64,000 bases of DNA from Nocardioides sp. PD653-B2 (GTDB lineage: Bacteria > Actinomycetota > Actinomycetes > Propionibacteriales > Nocardioidaceae), in NCBI RefSeq assembly GCF_002117935.1, contig NZ_BDJE01000036.1, forward strand, positions 1 to 64,000. The letters run 5' to 3'. The notes under the pieces were generated by a model, which was given only the letters and a program-made list of their open reading frames with translations, ran no database searches and had not been told where the DNA came from. This document shows positions 17,947-27,073 of this stretch, one piece after another. Both the position numbers and the translations under genes were made by a program. Positions within the stretch are counted from its first letter, which is position 1. Every line of letters starts with the position of its first letter.

Positions 17947-17976
17947 CGCCCCTCATGTGAGCGTTAACATGGCCGA
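17943..17976 (+). promoter_or_regulatory. GH127 promoter with embedded LacI-type operator; leaderless start
   Basis: TTGACG at 17943-17948, a 16-bp spacer and TAACAT at 17965-17970 form a promoter whose predicted transcript starts at about 17977, the A of the GH127 ATG. No Shine-Dalgarno sequence is present, fitting a leaderless mRNA. An imperfect 16-bp palindrome, ATGTGAGCGTTAACAT (17955-17970), fills the spacer and -10. Read on the minus strand it is ATGTTAACGCTCACAT, nearly the same as the araB site at 21003. Repressor binding would directly block RNA polymerase. Confidence 0.7.
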
Positions 17977-19857
17977 ATGGCCGGACGCCTCCACGCTGCC
18001 CTCGACGCACTACCGCCCGGCTCGGTCGCCCTCGAGGGCGGCTTCTGGGCTCGGCTCCAGGACCTCAACCACACCGACATCATCGACCACTGCGCCACCT
18101 GGGCGGAGCGCATGGGGTGGATCGCCAACTTCGACGCGGCGGCGGCCGGGTCGGCGTTCGACCGCGCCGGCATCGAGTTCGTCGACTCCGACGTCTACAA
18201 GCTCCTCGAAGCCATGGCCCACGAGGTTGCGCGCACCGGCGACGAGCAGCTGGAGCAGCGCTATGCCGACATCGCCGACCGCGTGGTCGCCGCCCAGGAG
18301 GCCGACGGCTACCTGCACACCGCCTTCGGGCGTCCGGGCCAGCGGCCGCGCTACAGCGACCTGGAGTGGGGCCACGAGCTCTACTGCTTCGGCCACCTGT
18401 TCCAGGCGGCCGCAGCGCGCCTCCGGTCCGGACGCGAGGATCGCCTGACCGCCGCGGCGCTTCGCCTCGCCGACCATCTCCACGCCACGTTCGGTCCCGG
18501 AGGACGAGCCGCAGTCTGCGGACATCCCGAGGTGGAGCTGGGGCTCGTCGACCTCTACCGCGCCACCGGCCGGGACCAGGACCTCGAGCTCGCGCGCCTG
18601 TTCGTCGACCGCCGCGGTCGGGGGCTGCTCGGACCCATCGAGTTCGGCCCCGCCTACTTCCAAGACGACGTGCCGGTCCGCGAGGCCGAGGTCCTGCGGG
18701 GGCACGCGGTCCGGGCGCTCTACCTGGCCGCGGCGGCGGTCGACGTCGCGGTCGAGACCGGCGACGAGGCGCTCCTCCACGCCGTCGAGGCGCAGTGGAA
18801 GCGAACCATGGCCCGGCGCACCTACCTCACCGGAGGCATGGGTTCGCGCCACCAGGACGAGTCCTTCGGCGAGGACTACGAGCTCCCGCCCGATCGCGCG
18901 TACGCCGAGACCTGCGCGGCCATCGCCTCGGTGATGCTGGCCCGGCGGCTGCTGCTCGCGACCGGAGATCCGAGGTACGCGGACACGATCGAGCGCACGC
19001 TGCTGAACGCGGTCCTGTGCTCGCCGCGCGAGGACGGCCGGGCGTTCTTCTACGCCAACACCCTGCACCAGCGCACCGCCGGCGCACTGGCCGACGAGTC
19101 CGTGGCCAGCTCGCGCGCGCACGGCCTGCTGCGCTCGCCGTGGTTCGACGTCTCCTGCTGCCCGACGAACGTCGCTCGCACCGTGGCGAATGTCGGCGAG
19201 CTGTTCGCCACGGGCGACGAGTCAGGGCTCCAGCTCCACCTGTACGGCGACTTCAGCGCGGGCACCACGCTGGCGAACGGCGATCGCCTCGAGGTGCGGG
19301 TGCGCTCGGGCTACCCGAACGCGGAGCGCGTCGAGGTGGAGCTGCTCACCCCCCTCCCCGCCGCGAGCCGGATCGACCTCCGGGTGCCGCCGTGGACCGA
19401 CGGCCGTGCCACCGTCGACCTCGGCACCGGCGCGGAGCCGGTGCCCGGGCGGCAGATCCGGGTCGCGGGTCCGCTCCCTGCGGGGACCCACGTCGTGGCC
19501 CGGTTCCCCATGCGTCCGCGCTTCGTCGCGGCCGACGACCGCATCGATGCGGTCCGCGGCCAGGTCGCCGTCGAGAAGGGTCCGTTCGTGCTGGCGGTCG
19601 AGGACGTCGACCTACCGTCCGGCGCGCACGTCGCCGACCTGGAGATCGACACCTCCACCCCGCCGCTCGCCACCCCCGACGGGGCCGACGTCCGCGTGCT
19701 GATCCGCCGACGACCGGACTCCCCCTGGCCCTATCGAGACCTGACCGGAGCCGAGCTGAGGGACGAGAGCCACGAGGCCGTCGTCGGGTACCGTCCCTAC
19801 TACCGTTGGGGCAACCGGGGCCCGACCACCATGCGGGTCTGGACACCCCGACACTGA
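17977..19857 (+). CDS. Beta-L-arabinofuranosidase, glycoside hydrolase family 127
   Basis: 626 aa, cytoplasmic. It matches the HypBA1-type family, which removes beta-L-arabinofuranose using a cysteine nucleophile held by zinc. Key residues are visible: E295 in HQDESFGEDYELPP (acid/base position), E311 and C313 in AYAETCAAI, and C394-C395 in DVSCCPTN. The 16-residue step between the glutamates equals that between Glu322 and Glu338 in HypBA1. Beta-L-Araf occurs in hydroxyproline-linked arabinans and in solanaceous xyloglucan side chains. It lies between two LacI genes and just upstream of the araBDA genes that would use the released sugar. The ATG coincides with the predicted transcript start. 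Confidence 0.9.
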   Translation: MAGRLHAALDALPPGSVALEGGFWARLQDLNHTDIIDHCATWAERMGWIANFDAAAAGSAFDRAGIEFVDSDVYKLLEAMAHEVARTGDEQLEQRYADIADRVVAAQEADGYLHTAFGRPGQRPRYSDLEWGHELYCFGHLFQAAAARLRSGREDRLTAAALRLADHLHATFGPGGRAAVCGHPEVELGLVDLYRATGRDQDLELARLFVDRRGRGLLGPIEFGPAYFQDDVPVREAEVLRGHAVRALYLAAAAVDVAVETGDEALLHAVEAQWKRTMARRTYLTGGMGSRHQDESFGEDYELPPDRAYAETCAAIASVMLARRLLLATGDPRYADTIERTLLNAVLCSPREDGRAFFYANTLHQRTAGALADESVASSRAHGLLRSPWFDVSCCPTNVARTVANVGELFATGDESGLQLHLYGDFSAGTTLANGDRLEVRVRSGYPNAERVEVELLTPLPAASRIDLRVPPWTDGRATVDLGTGAEPVPGRQIRVAGPLPAGTHVVARFPMRPRFVAADDRIDAVRGQVAVEKGPFVLAVEDVDLPSGAHVADLEIDTSTPPLATPDGADVRVLIRRRPDSPWPYRDLTGAELRDESHEAVVGYRPYYRWGNRGPTTMRVWTPRH

Positions 19858-19911
19858 ACACCGGACGCCCTCCCCCGGATGCGTCGCCGCACGACGAGAG
19901 GAGGCGATGCC

Positions 19912-20958
19912 GTGGCTGCCGATGACCACGGACCGATCCCGCCGCGGCGTCCCGTCGTCATGGCCGACGTCGCCCGCCGGGCCGGGGTGTCCATCCAGAC
20001 CGTCTCCCGTGTCGTCAACGGCAGCCCGAACATCCGGGCCTCGACCAAGGATCGGGTCGAGCGCGCGGTCCGGGACCTCGGGTACCGCCCGAACCACCTG
20101 GCCCGCGCCCTGGTGACTCGACGATCGCGGATCATCGGCATCATCACGACGGCGGCCGGCCAGTACGGCCCCGCGAGCATCCACCGCAACCTCGAGGATG
20201 CGGCGAGGGCGGCCGGCTTCTTCGCCGGCTCGGTCGGGCTCGAGGCCGCGACCGGCGACTCGCTCGCGAAGGCCATCGAGCACCTGATGCGCCAGTCCGT
20301 GGAGGGCATCGTGATGGTGACGGGCCAGGCCGCGGCCCTGGACCTGGTGCGCAGCCAGGGGCTCGACGTCCCCCTGGTGGTCGTGGAAGGGGACCTGAGC
20401 CGGTCGGCCCTGGCCGTCGGCGTCGACCAGCACCGCGGGGCCTACGACGCCACCCGCCACCTGCTCGACCTCGGGCACCGCCGCATCGCCCACGTCGCGG
20501 GGCCGCCGGACTGGACCGAGGCGACGGCCCGGATGCAGGGATGGCGAGACGCGCTCACGGAGGCCGGACTCTCCCCGGCTCCCGCGGTCGTCGGCGACTG
20601 GACGGCCGCCAGCGGCTACCGGGCGGGTCGCGAGCTCGCCCGGGACCACAGCATCACCGCGGTCTTCGTCGCCAACGACCAGATGGCGCTGGGCGTGCTC
20701 CGCGCCCTGCACGAAGCCGGCCGCCCGGCGCCCGGCGACGTGAGCGTGATCGGGTTCGACGACATCCCCGAGGCGGCCTACCTGATCCCCCCGTTGTCGA
20801 CGGTGCGGCAGGACTTCGCCGAGGTCGGCCGTCGCGCCATCGCCGTGCTGGCCGCCGCGATCGCCGGCTCCCGCACGGAGCCGGCCGGCCTGGTACAGCC
20901 CACCCTGGTGCCGCGGGCGAGCACCGGCCCGGTCGCGGACCGCACCCCGCGGGGCTGA
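19912..20958 (+). CDS. LacI family transcriptional regulator 2
   Basis: 348 aa from GTG 19912, chosen because GAGAGGAGG lies eight bases upstream; an in-frame ATG at 19879 has no such site. HTH: VVMADVARRAGVSIQTVSRVVNGSPNIRASTKDRVERAVRDLGYRPN. Effector domain includes LVVVEGDLSRSALAVGVDQHRGAYDATRHLLDLGHRRIAHVAGP and VIGFDDIPEAAYLIPPLSTVRQDF. It lies downstream of GH127 and upstream of araB, whose promoter carries a TGTTAACG operator. It is the best positional candidate for the arabinose-responsive repressor of both sites. Confidence 0.9.
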   Translation: MAADDHGPIPPRRPVVMADVARRAGVSIQTVSRVVNGSPNIRASTKDRVERAVRDLGYRPNHLARALVTRRSRIIGIITTAAGQYGPASIHRNLEDAARAAGFFAGSVGLEAATGDSLAKAIEHLMRQSVEGIVMVTGQAAALDLVRSQGLDVPLVVVEGDLSRSALAVGVDQHRGAYDATRHLLDLGHRRIAHVAGPPDWTEATARMQGWRDALTEAGLSPAPAVVGDWTAASGYRAGRELARDHSITAVFVANDQMALGVLRALHEAGRPAPGDVSVIGFDDIPEAAYLIPPLSTVRQDFAEVGRRAIAVLAAAIAGSRTEPAGLVQPTLVPRASTGPVADRTPRG

Positions 20959-20990
20959 CGGCGCCGGCGCACGGACCCGACCAGCCCTTC

Positions 20991-21019
20991 TTGACCGACG
21001 CGATGTTAACGTTCACAAT
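20991..21019 (+). promoter_or_regulatory. araB promoter with LacI-type operator
   Basis: TTGACC at 20991-20996, 17 bp, then CACAAT at 21014-21019. The palindromic operator ATGTTAACGTTCACAA (21003-21018) covers the spacer and most of the -10. It shares ATGTTAACG and TCACA with the operator before GH127 (read on the other strand), so one LacI protein probably controls both units. The predicted leader is about 80 nt before the GTG at 21107. Confidence 0.7.
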
Positions 21020-21106
21020 CGTGGCGTCCCCGAGGCTCCGACGGCCCACCGGGACGGCCGGACGGGTCGGCAGTCGGGCCCGCAAACCGACACCGAGGAG
21101 GTCTTC

Positions 21107-22783
21107 GTGACACGAGTGCAGTACGTCGTCGGCGTGGACTTCGGCACCCTCTCGGGTCGGGCGGTCGTCGTGCGGGTCTCCGACGGCCGGGAGGTCGGCG
21201 CCGCCACCCACGAGTACGCCCACGGGGTCGTCGAGCGCACCCTGCCCGGGAGCGGCCGGCGACTGCCGTCGGAGTGGGCACTGCAGGTGCCGGCGGACTA
21301 CCGTGACGTGCTGCGCGTCGCCGTCCCCGCCGCCGTGGCCGAGGCCGGCGTCGACCCGGCCGACGTGATCGGCATCGCCACCGACTTCACCGCGTGCACG
21401 ATGGTCCCGTGCCTCGCTGACGGGACGCCGCTGTGCGAGGTCCCGGAGCTCTCGGATCGACCGCACGCCTACGTCAAGCTGTGGCGTCACCACGCCGCCC
21501 AGGAGCAGGCGGACCGGATCAACCGCATCGCCGCCGAGCGCGGTGAGACGTGGCTGGCGCGCTACGGCGGGCTGATCTCCTCGGAGTGGGAGTTCGCCAA
21601 GGGACTCGAGGTCTTCGAGGAGGACCCCGAGGTCTACGCGCAGATGGACCACTGGGTCGAGGCCGCCGACTGGATCGTGTGGCAGCTGTGCGGGAGCTAC
21701 GTCCGCAACGCGTGCACCGCCGGTTACAAGGGCATCCACCAGGACGGCCGCTACCCCTCCGAGGAGTTCCTCGAGGCCCTCGCGCCGGGGTTCGGCGGGT
21801 TCGTCCGCGACAAGCTGGACCGTTCCGTCCGGCCGCTCGGCGAGGCCGCGGGCACGCTGACCGCCGAGGCGGCGGCCTGGACCGGGCTGCCCGCCGGCAT
21901 CGTGGTCGCGGTGGGCAACGTGGACGCCCACGTGACCGCTCCTGCCGCCGGCGCCGTCGACCCCGGCCAGATGGTCGCGATCATGGGCACCTCGACCTGC
22001 CTGGTGATGAACTCCGAGGAGCTCCACGAGGTGCCCGGCATGTGCGGGGTGGTCGACGGGGGCATCCTGGAGGGCAGCTGGGGCTACGAAGCCGGGCAGA
22101 GCGGCGTCGGCGACATCTTCGGCTGGTTCGTCGCGAACTTCGTGCCACCCGCCTACCACGACGCGGCCCGCGAGGCGGGCGAGTCCCTGCACGAGCACCT
22201 CACGCGCCTGGCCGCCCAGCAGGAGGTCGGCGAGCACGGGTTGGTCGCCCTCGACTGGGAGAGCGGCAACCGGTCGGTGCTCGTCGATCACGAGCTCAGC
22301 GGGCTGCTGCTCGGGATGACGCTGGGCACCCGCCCCGAGGACGTCTACCGCTGTCTGCTCGAGGCGACCGCGTTCGGCACCCGGGTGATCGTGGAGACCT
22401 TCCGCGAGCACGGCGTCGACGTCGACGAGTTCGTGGTGGCCGGCGGCCTGGCGAAGAACGAGCTCCTCATGCAGATCCAGGCCGACGTGCTGCGGCTGCC
22501 GCTCTCGCTGATCGAGTCGCAGCAGGGCCCGGCCCTGGGGTCGGCGATCCACGCCGCCGTCGCAGCGGGCGCCTACCCGGACGTGCGCACGGCCGCCGCG
22601 AGCATGGGACGTCGCCGCCGAGGCGCGTACCTGCCCGACCCGGATCGCGCCGCGTCGTACGACCGCCTCTTCCGCGAGTACCGGGAGCTGCACGACCACT
22701 TCGGCCGCGACGTCGCCGCGATGCGGCGACTCGCCGCGCTGCGGGGGGAAGTCGCCGATCGCCGGGCGGTGGTGCCGGTATGA
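21107..22783 (+). CDS. araB: Ribulokinase
   Basis: 558 aa; GTG start with CGAGGAGG upstream. Catalyses ATP-dependent phosphorylation of L-ribulose to L-ribulose 5-phosphate in L-arabinose catabolism. FGGY-kinase features are present: VGVDFGTLSGRAVVVRV at the N-terminus, ATDFTACTMVP, MGTSTCLVMNSEE and GILEGSWGYEAGQSGVGDIFGWF, and VAGGLAKNELLMQIQADVLRLPL near the C-terminus. These match bacterial AraB rather than xylulokinase. It is the first gene of araB-araD-araA, overlapping araD by 4 bp (ATGA). Confidence 0.93.
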   Translation: MTRVQYVVGVDFGTLSGRAVVVRVSDGREVGAATHEYAHGVVERTLPGSGRRLPSEWALQVPADYRDVLRVAVPAAVAEAGVDPADVIGIATDFTACTMVPCLADGTPLCEVPELSDRPHAYVKLWRHHAAQEQADRINRIAAERGETWLARYGGLISSEWEFAKGLEVFEEDPEVYAQMDHWVEAADWIVWQLCGSYVRNACTAGYKGIHQDGRYPSEEFLEALAPGFGGFVRDKLDRSVRPLGEAAGTLTAEAAAWTGLPAGIVVAVGNVDAHVTAPAAGAVDPGQMVAIMGTSTCLVMNSEELHEVPGMCGVVDGGILEGSWGYEAGQSGVGDIFGWFVANFVPPAYHDAAREAGESLHEHLTRLAAQQEVGEHGLVALDWESGNRSVLVDHELSGLLLGMTLGTRPEDVYRCLLEATAFGTRVIVETFREHGVDVDEFVVAGGLAKNELLMQIQADVLRLPLSLIESQQGPALGSAIHAAVAAGAYPDVRTAAASMGRRRRGAYLPDPDRAASYDRLFREYRELHDHFGRDVAAMRRLAALRGEVADRRAVVPV

Positions 22784-23454
22784 CCGCCGTGCGGGACGTC
22801 GCTGCGGTCGCCGCCGTGCGGACGGAGGTCGCCGCCCTGCATCGTGAGCTGATCCGCTACCAGCTCGTGGTCTGGACGGCCGGCAACGTGTCGGCACGGG
22901 TGCCCGGCCACGACCTGTTCGTGATCAAGCCCAGCGGGGTGCCGTACGACGAGCTGACGCCGGACAACATGGTGGTCTGCGACCTGGACGGCCGGGTGGT
23001 CGACGGCGACCACGCCCCGTCCTCGGACACCGAGGCACAGGCCTACGTCTACCGGGCCATGCCGCAGGTCGGCGGCGTGGTCCACACCCACTCGACCTAC
23101 GCCACCGCCTGGGCGTCGCGCGCGGAGCCGATCCCCTGCGTCCTGACGATGGTCGCCGACGAGTTCGGCGGGGAGATCCCCGTGGGCCCGTTCGCCGGGA
23201 TCGGCGACGACTCCATCGGGCGCGGGATCGTCGAGACGCTGTCGGGGAGCCGGTCGACCGCCGTCTTGATGCAGAACCACGGCGTGTTCGCGATCGGGCG
23301 CACCGCTCGCGACGCGGTCAAGGCCGCCGTCCTGTGCGAGGACGTGGCCCGCACCGTGCACATCGCCCGCCAGCTCGGCGAACCGGTGGCCATCCCCCAG
23401 CAGCAGGTCGACCAGCTGTTCGACCGTTACCAGAACGTCTACGGGCAGCGCTGA
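22780..23454 (+). CDS. araD: L-ribulose-5-phosphate 4-epimerase
   Basis: 224 aa; ATG at 22780 overlaps the araB stop, which fixes the start. Class II aldolase/epimerase fold: TAGNVSARVPGHDLFVIKPSGVPYDEL binds phosphate, and VVHTHSTYATAWA supplies the zinc histidines. QNHGVFAIGRTARDAVKAAVLCEDVARTVHIA carries the third zinc ligand. It converts L-ribulose 5-phosphate to D-xylulose 5-phosphate, which feeds the pentose phosphate pathway. Confidence 0.92.
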   Translation: MTAVRDVAAVAAVRTEVAALHRELIRYQLVVWTAGNVSARVPGHDLFVIKPSGVPYDELTPDNMVVCDLDGRVVDGDHAPSSDTEAQAYVYRAMPQVGGVVHTHSTYATAWASRAEPIPCVLTMVADEFGGEIPVGPFAGIGDDSIGRGIVETLSGSRSTAVLMQNHGVFAIGRTARDAVKAAVLCEDVARTVHIARQLGEPVAIPQQQVDQLFDRYQNVYGQR

Positions 23455-23505
23455 GCCGCGAGCGACCACCCGGCAGCGCAACCCACGGATACGCGAGGAG
23501 CACGA

Positions 23506-25017
23506 GTGAGCACTGACACCACGCCAACCGCCGAGATCTGGTTCCTCACCGGGAGCCAGGGGCTCTACGGTCCGGAGACGCTGCGCCAGGTCGCCGAGCA
23601 GTCCCAGGCCGTCGCGGCGCTGTTGGAGGCGACGCCGGGGCTCCCCGCCCGCGTGGCGTGGCGGCCGGTGCTCCTCGACAGTGCCGCCATCCACCGGGTC
23701 ATGCTCGACGCCAACAGCGATCCCGACTGCATCGGGGTGGTGGCGTGGATGCACACCTTCTCGCCCGCCAAGATGTGGATCACCGGTCTCGACGCCCTGC
23801 AGAAGCCGCTCCTGCACCTGCACACGCAGGCCGAGGTCGCACTGCCGTGGGCGACGATCGACATGGACTTCATGAACCTCAACCAGTCCGCGCACGGCGA
23901 TCGGGAGTTCGCGTTCGTGCAGAGCCGCCTCGGCGTCGCCCGGACGACGGTGGCCGGCCATCTGAGCTCGCCCACGGTGCTGGAGCGGGTGGTGCGCTGG
24001 GCCCGGGCGGCACGGGGCCGGCACGAGCTCCGGCAGCTGCGCCTGGCGCGTTTCGGCGACAACATGCGCGATGTCGCTGTCACCGAGGGCGACAAGGTGG
24101 AGGCACAGCTGCGCTTCGGCACCAGCGTCAACACCTACGGGGTGAACGATCTCGTCGCGGTCGTCGACGAGATCGGCGACGCAGAGGTCGACAAGCTCGT
24201 GACCGAGTACACCGACCGATACGACGTGGCCCGTGAGCTGCGTCCCGGAGGCGACCGCCACGCGTCGCTGCGGTACGGCGCGCGCCTCGAGCTGGGCCTG
24301 CGCGCGTTCCTCGAGAGCGGCGGCTTCGGGGCGTTCACGACGAACTTCCAAGATCTCGGCGGGCTCCGTCAGCTGCCCGGTCTCGCGGTCCAGCGCATGA
24401 TGGCCGACGGCTACGGCTTCGGCGGCGAAGGCGACTGGAAGACGTCGATGCTGCTGCGGGCCGCGAAGGTGATGGCCCACGACGCCCCGGGCGGAACGTC
24501 GTTCATGGAGGACTACACCTACCACCTCGTCCCGGGCGAGGAGAAGGTGCTCGGCGCCCACATGCTCGAGGTCTGCCCGAGCCTGACGACGCGACGAGCC
24601 TCCCTCGAGGTCCACCCGCTGTCGATCGGTGACCGCGAGGACCCGGTGCGGCTGCGCTTCACCGCCGACCCCGGCCCGGCCGTGGTGGCGGGCCTCGCCG
24701 ACCTCGGCGACCGGTTCCGCCTGACGGTCAACGCGATCGACGTGGTCGACCCCGACGAGCCGCTCCCACGTCTGCCCGTCGCCTGCGCGGTCTGGCGTCC
24801 CCGGCCGTCCTGGTCCGTCGCCACCGAGTCGTGGCTGATGGCAGGTGCGCCGCACCACACCGTCCTGTCCCAGGCACTCGACGTCGAGACGCTCGAGGAC
24901 TTCGCCGAGATGACCGGCGTCGAGCTCGTGGTCATCGACGACGACACGACCGTGCGATCGCTGCGCCGCGAGCTGCGGTGGAGCGCCGCCTACCACCGGC
25001 TCGCCTCGCGGATGTGA
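23506..25017 (+). CDS. araA: L-arabinose isomerase
   Basis: 503 aa, the usual length; GTG start with GCGAGGAGC upstream, 51 bp after araD. Isomerises L-arabinose to L-ribulose using Mn2+. Family blocks: [80 protein letters not shown] and [10 protein letters not shown]. It completes the arabinose pathway for sugar released by the GH127 and GH43 enzymes. A symmetric hairpin follows at 25026-25057. Confidence 0.94.
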   Translation: MSTDTTPTAEIWFLTGSQGLYGPETLRQVAEQSQAVAALLEATPGLPARVAWRPVLLDSAAIHRVMLDANSDPDCIGVVAWMHTFSPAKMWITGLDALQKPLLHLHTQAEVALPWATIDMDFMNLNQSAHGDREFAFVQSRLGVARTTVAGHLSSPTVLERVVRWARAARGRHELRQLRLARFGDNMRDVAVTEGDKVEAQLRFGTSVNTYGVNDLVAVVDEIGDAEVDKLVTEYTDRYDVARELRPGGDRHASLRYGARLELGLRAFLESGGFGAFTTNFQDLGGLRQLPGLAVQRMMADGYGFGGEGDWKTSMLLRAAKVMAHDAPGGTSFMEDYTYHLVPGEEKVLGAHMLEVCPSLTTRRASLEVHPLSIGDREDPVRLRFTADPGPAVVAGLADLGDRFRLTVNAIDVVDPDEPLPRLPVACAVWRPRPSWSVATESWLMAGAPHHTVLSQALDVETLEDFAEMTGVELVVIDDDTTVRSLRRELRWSAAYHRLASRM

Positions 25018-25025
25018 GGCGAGCC

Positions 25026-25057
25026 GGTGGGGTCGGCCCGGTCGGGCCGGCCCCACC
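25026..25057. terminator. Bidirectional hairpin between convergent araA and GH31
   Basis: Two 14-base arms, GGTGGGGTCGGCCC and GGGCCGGCCCCACC, pair at 13 of 14 positions around a GGTC loop. It fills the 40-bp gap between two convergent stop codons and abuts the GH31 stop. There is no U-tract, as is common in high-GC actinobacteria. A termination role is inferred from position. Confidence 0.65.
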
Positions 25058-27040
25058 TCAGAGCTCGAAGAGCTCCAGCAGAGCCGGATCGCTGACGAAG
25101 ACAGGCGTGCGCTCCAGCGGCGCGGCCGCGCGGACCGTGCTCCCTCCCGGGTGCCGCTCGCCGGTCCAGGCATCGGTCCACTCGACACCAGCCGGCAGGT
25201 AGACCGAGCGCTCGACCGCGCCCGGCTCGAGCACCGGTGCGACCAGCAGGTCGGGGCCGAACAGGTACTGGTCCTCCACCTGCCACGCCTGCGCGTCCTC
25301 CGGGTGGTCGACGAACAGCGGCCGCATCATCGGCAGCCCGTCGCGGGCGGCGACCCGCATGTGCTCGAGCACGTAGGGCTTGAGGCGCTCACGCAGCGTG
25401 AGGTGGTCCACGAGCACCTTCTCGGCGTCCGGCCCGTAGGACCACACCTCGTTGCCGCCGCCGCCGTGGTCCTCGGCACCGAACGGGATCCGCGGCTCGC
25501 GGTGGCCGTGCGCCCGCATGATCGGCGAGAACGTCGCGAACTGGAACCACCGCAGGTAGAGCTCTCGGTACGCCGGCGACTCCGGGTCACCGCCGTGGAA
25601 GCCGCCCGTGTCGCTGTTCCACCACGGGATGCCGCTGCACATCACGCTGAGGCCTGCGACGACCTGCTCGCGAAAGCTCTCCCACGTCGCCTGCACGTCG
25701 CCCGACCAGAGGACGACGCCCAGGCTCTGGCTGCCCGCCCACGCGGACCGGCAGAGGAGGACGATCTCGTCCTCCCCCTCGCGGCGCATGCCGTCGTGGA
25801 AGGCCCGGGCGTGCTCGCGCGGATAGAGGTTCGCCACCTCGAGACCGGGGCCGGCGGCGTACCGGAGGTTCTCGTAGGCGTGCGGGAAGATCTCCGGCTC
25901 GCAGGCGTCGAGCCACCAGATGCGGTAGCCGATGTCGTAGTAGCCGCGCTTGACCTGGTCCCACACGAAGGTGCGTGCCTCGGGCGACGTCGGGTCGTAG
26001 AACGCCACTCCCATGCCGGTCTCGTGGAAGCCCTTGTCGGGGAAGAGCTGGTGGAACGGCATGCCGGACTCGGTCGCGACCAGCATGCCCGCGTCCCGCA
26101 TGTGCTCGTAGTTGCGTGACAGCGGGCTCACCGACGGCCACACGCTGACCAGGGGCCGGACCCCGAGGTCCTGCAGCTCGCTGACCATCGCCTCGGCGTC
26201 GGACCATCCGTCGGAGTCGAACTGCCAGTCACCGAGATGCGTCCAGTGGAAGTAGTCGGTGACGATGACGGCGAGCGGCAGCTCGCGCCGGGCGTACTCG
26301 CGGGCGACCTCGAGCAGCTCGTCCTGGGTGCGGTAGAGCAGCTTGGACTGCCAGTAGCCGGCAGCGAACTCGGGCAGCTCCGGCGCGTGACCGGTCGCGT
26401 CGGCGTACGCCGCCAGCACCTCGGCCGGAGTGCCGACCGTGACCCAGTAGTCGATCTGCCGGGCGGAGTCGGCGACCCACCGGGTCGACGTGCGGCCCAG
26501 CTCCACCCGCCCCACGGCGGGGTTGTTCCACAAGAACCCGTAGCCGCGGCTCGACAGGTAGAACGGGATCGACACCTCGCTGTTGCGCTGCACCAGGTCG
26601 ACGACCGAGCCCTTGCGGTCCAAGCCCGACCCGGGGTGCTGGCCCAGACCGACGATGCGCTCGTCGTCGTGGGCGGCGAAGCGCTGCTCGACGCGGTGGG
26701 CGCCCGACGACCCCCGGGCGAACAGGCGGGACCCGGGCCACTGGAAGTGCGCCCGCTCCTCGCCGAGCACCTCCCGACCGCTGCGGTGGTCGGCGAACGA
26801 CAGCAGGCCCTCGTCCGACACGGTGACCTCGAGGTTCCCGACGCGCAGTCGGCGCCCGACGGCGTCGATCTCGACGCCGGGCGGGGGCTCGGCCGGCAGC
26901 AGGGCGTGCGGCAGGTCGTCTCGGATCGACGTCACGCTGGCGCGGACACGGACCGAGTGCGGCCCCCAGGGCTCGATCCTGACGGTCTCGTGTCCGTCCC
27001 TGAGGACGAGGGCGGAACCGTCGACGGCGAGGTTGGGCAT
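25058..27040 (-). CDS. Glycoside hydrolase family 31 enzyme (alpha-xylosidase or alpha-glucosidase, XylS-like)
   Basis: 660 aa, cytoplasmic, last gene of the second transporter operon; ATG 27040 has AGGAGACCC upstream. Nucleophile D378 in WWLDACEPEIFPH and acid/base D448 in VVLWSGDVQATWESF. The DxxEPE pattern is common in alpha-xylosidases outside the YicI subgroup, while this protein lacks the YicI N-terminus. The island therefore holds two GH31 enzymes from different subgroups, each at the end of its own transporter operon, suggesting different oligosaccharide substrates. Exact specificity cannot be read from the sequence. Confidence 0.85.
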   Translation of the reverse strand: MPNLAVDGSALVLRDGHETVRIEPWGPHSVRVRASVTSIRDDLPHALLPAEPPPGVEIDAVGRRLRVGNLEVTVSDEGLLSFADHRSGREVLGEERAHFQWPGSRLFARGSSGAHRVEQRFAAHDDERIVGLGQHPGSGLDRKGSVVDLVQRNSEVSIPFYLSSRGYGFLWNNPAVGRVELGRTSTRWVADSARQIDYWVTVGTPAEVLAAYADATGHAPELPEFAAGYWQSKLLYRTQDELLEVAREYARRELPLAVIVTDYFHWTHLGDWQFDSDGWSDAEAMVSELQDLGVRPLVSVWPSVSPLSRNYEHMRDAGMLVATESGMPFHQLFPDKGFHETGMGVAFYDPTSPEARTFVWDQVKRGYYDIGYRIWWLDACEPEIFPHAYENLRYAAGPGLEVANLYPREHARAFHDGMRREGEDEIVLLCRSAWAGSQSLGVVLWSGDVQATWESFREQVVAGLSVMCSGIPWWNSDTGGFHGGDPESPAYRELYLRWFQFATFSPIMRAHGHREPRIPFGAEDHGGGGNEVWSYGPDAEKVLVDHLTLRERLKPYVLEHMRVAARDGLPMMRPLFVDHPEDAQAWQVEDQYLFGPDLLVAPVLEPGAVERSVYLPAGVEWTDAWTGERHPGGSTVRAAAPLERTPVFVSDPALLELFEL

Positions 27041-27073
27041 GGGTCTCCTGTCGGACTGGGGGTGGGGGGTCTC

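Noticed and set aside
25018-25060. A riboswitch or leader in the GC-rich hairpin after araA
   Set aside because: It lies between two convergent stop codons and upstream of no gene, so termination explains it.
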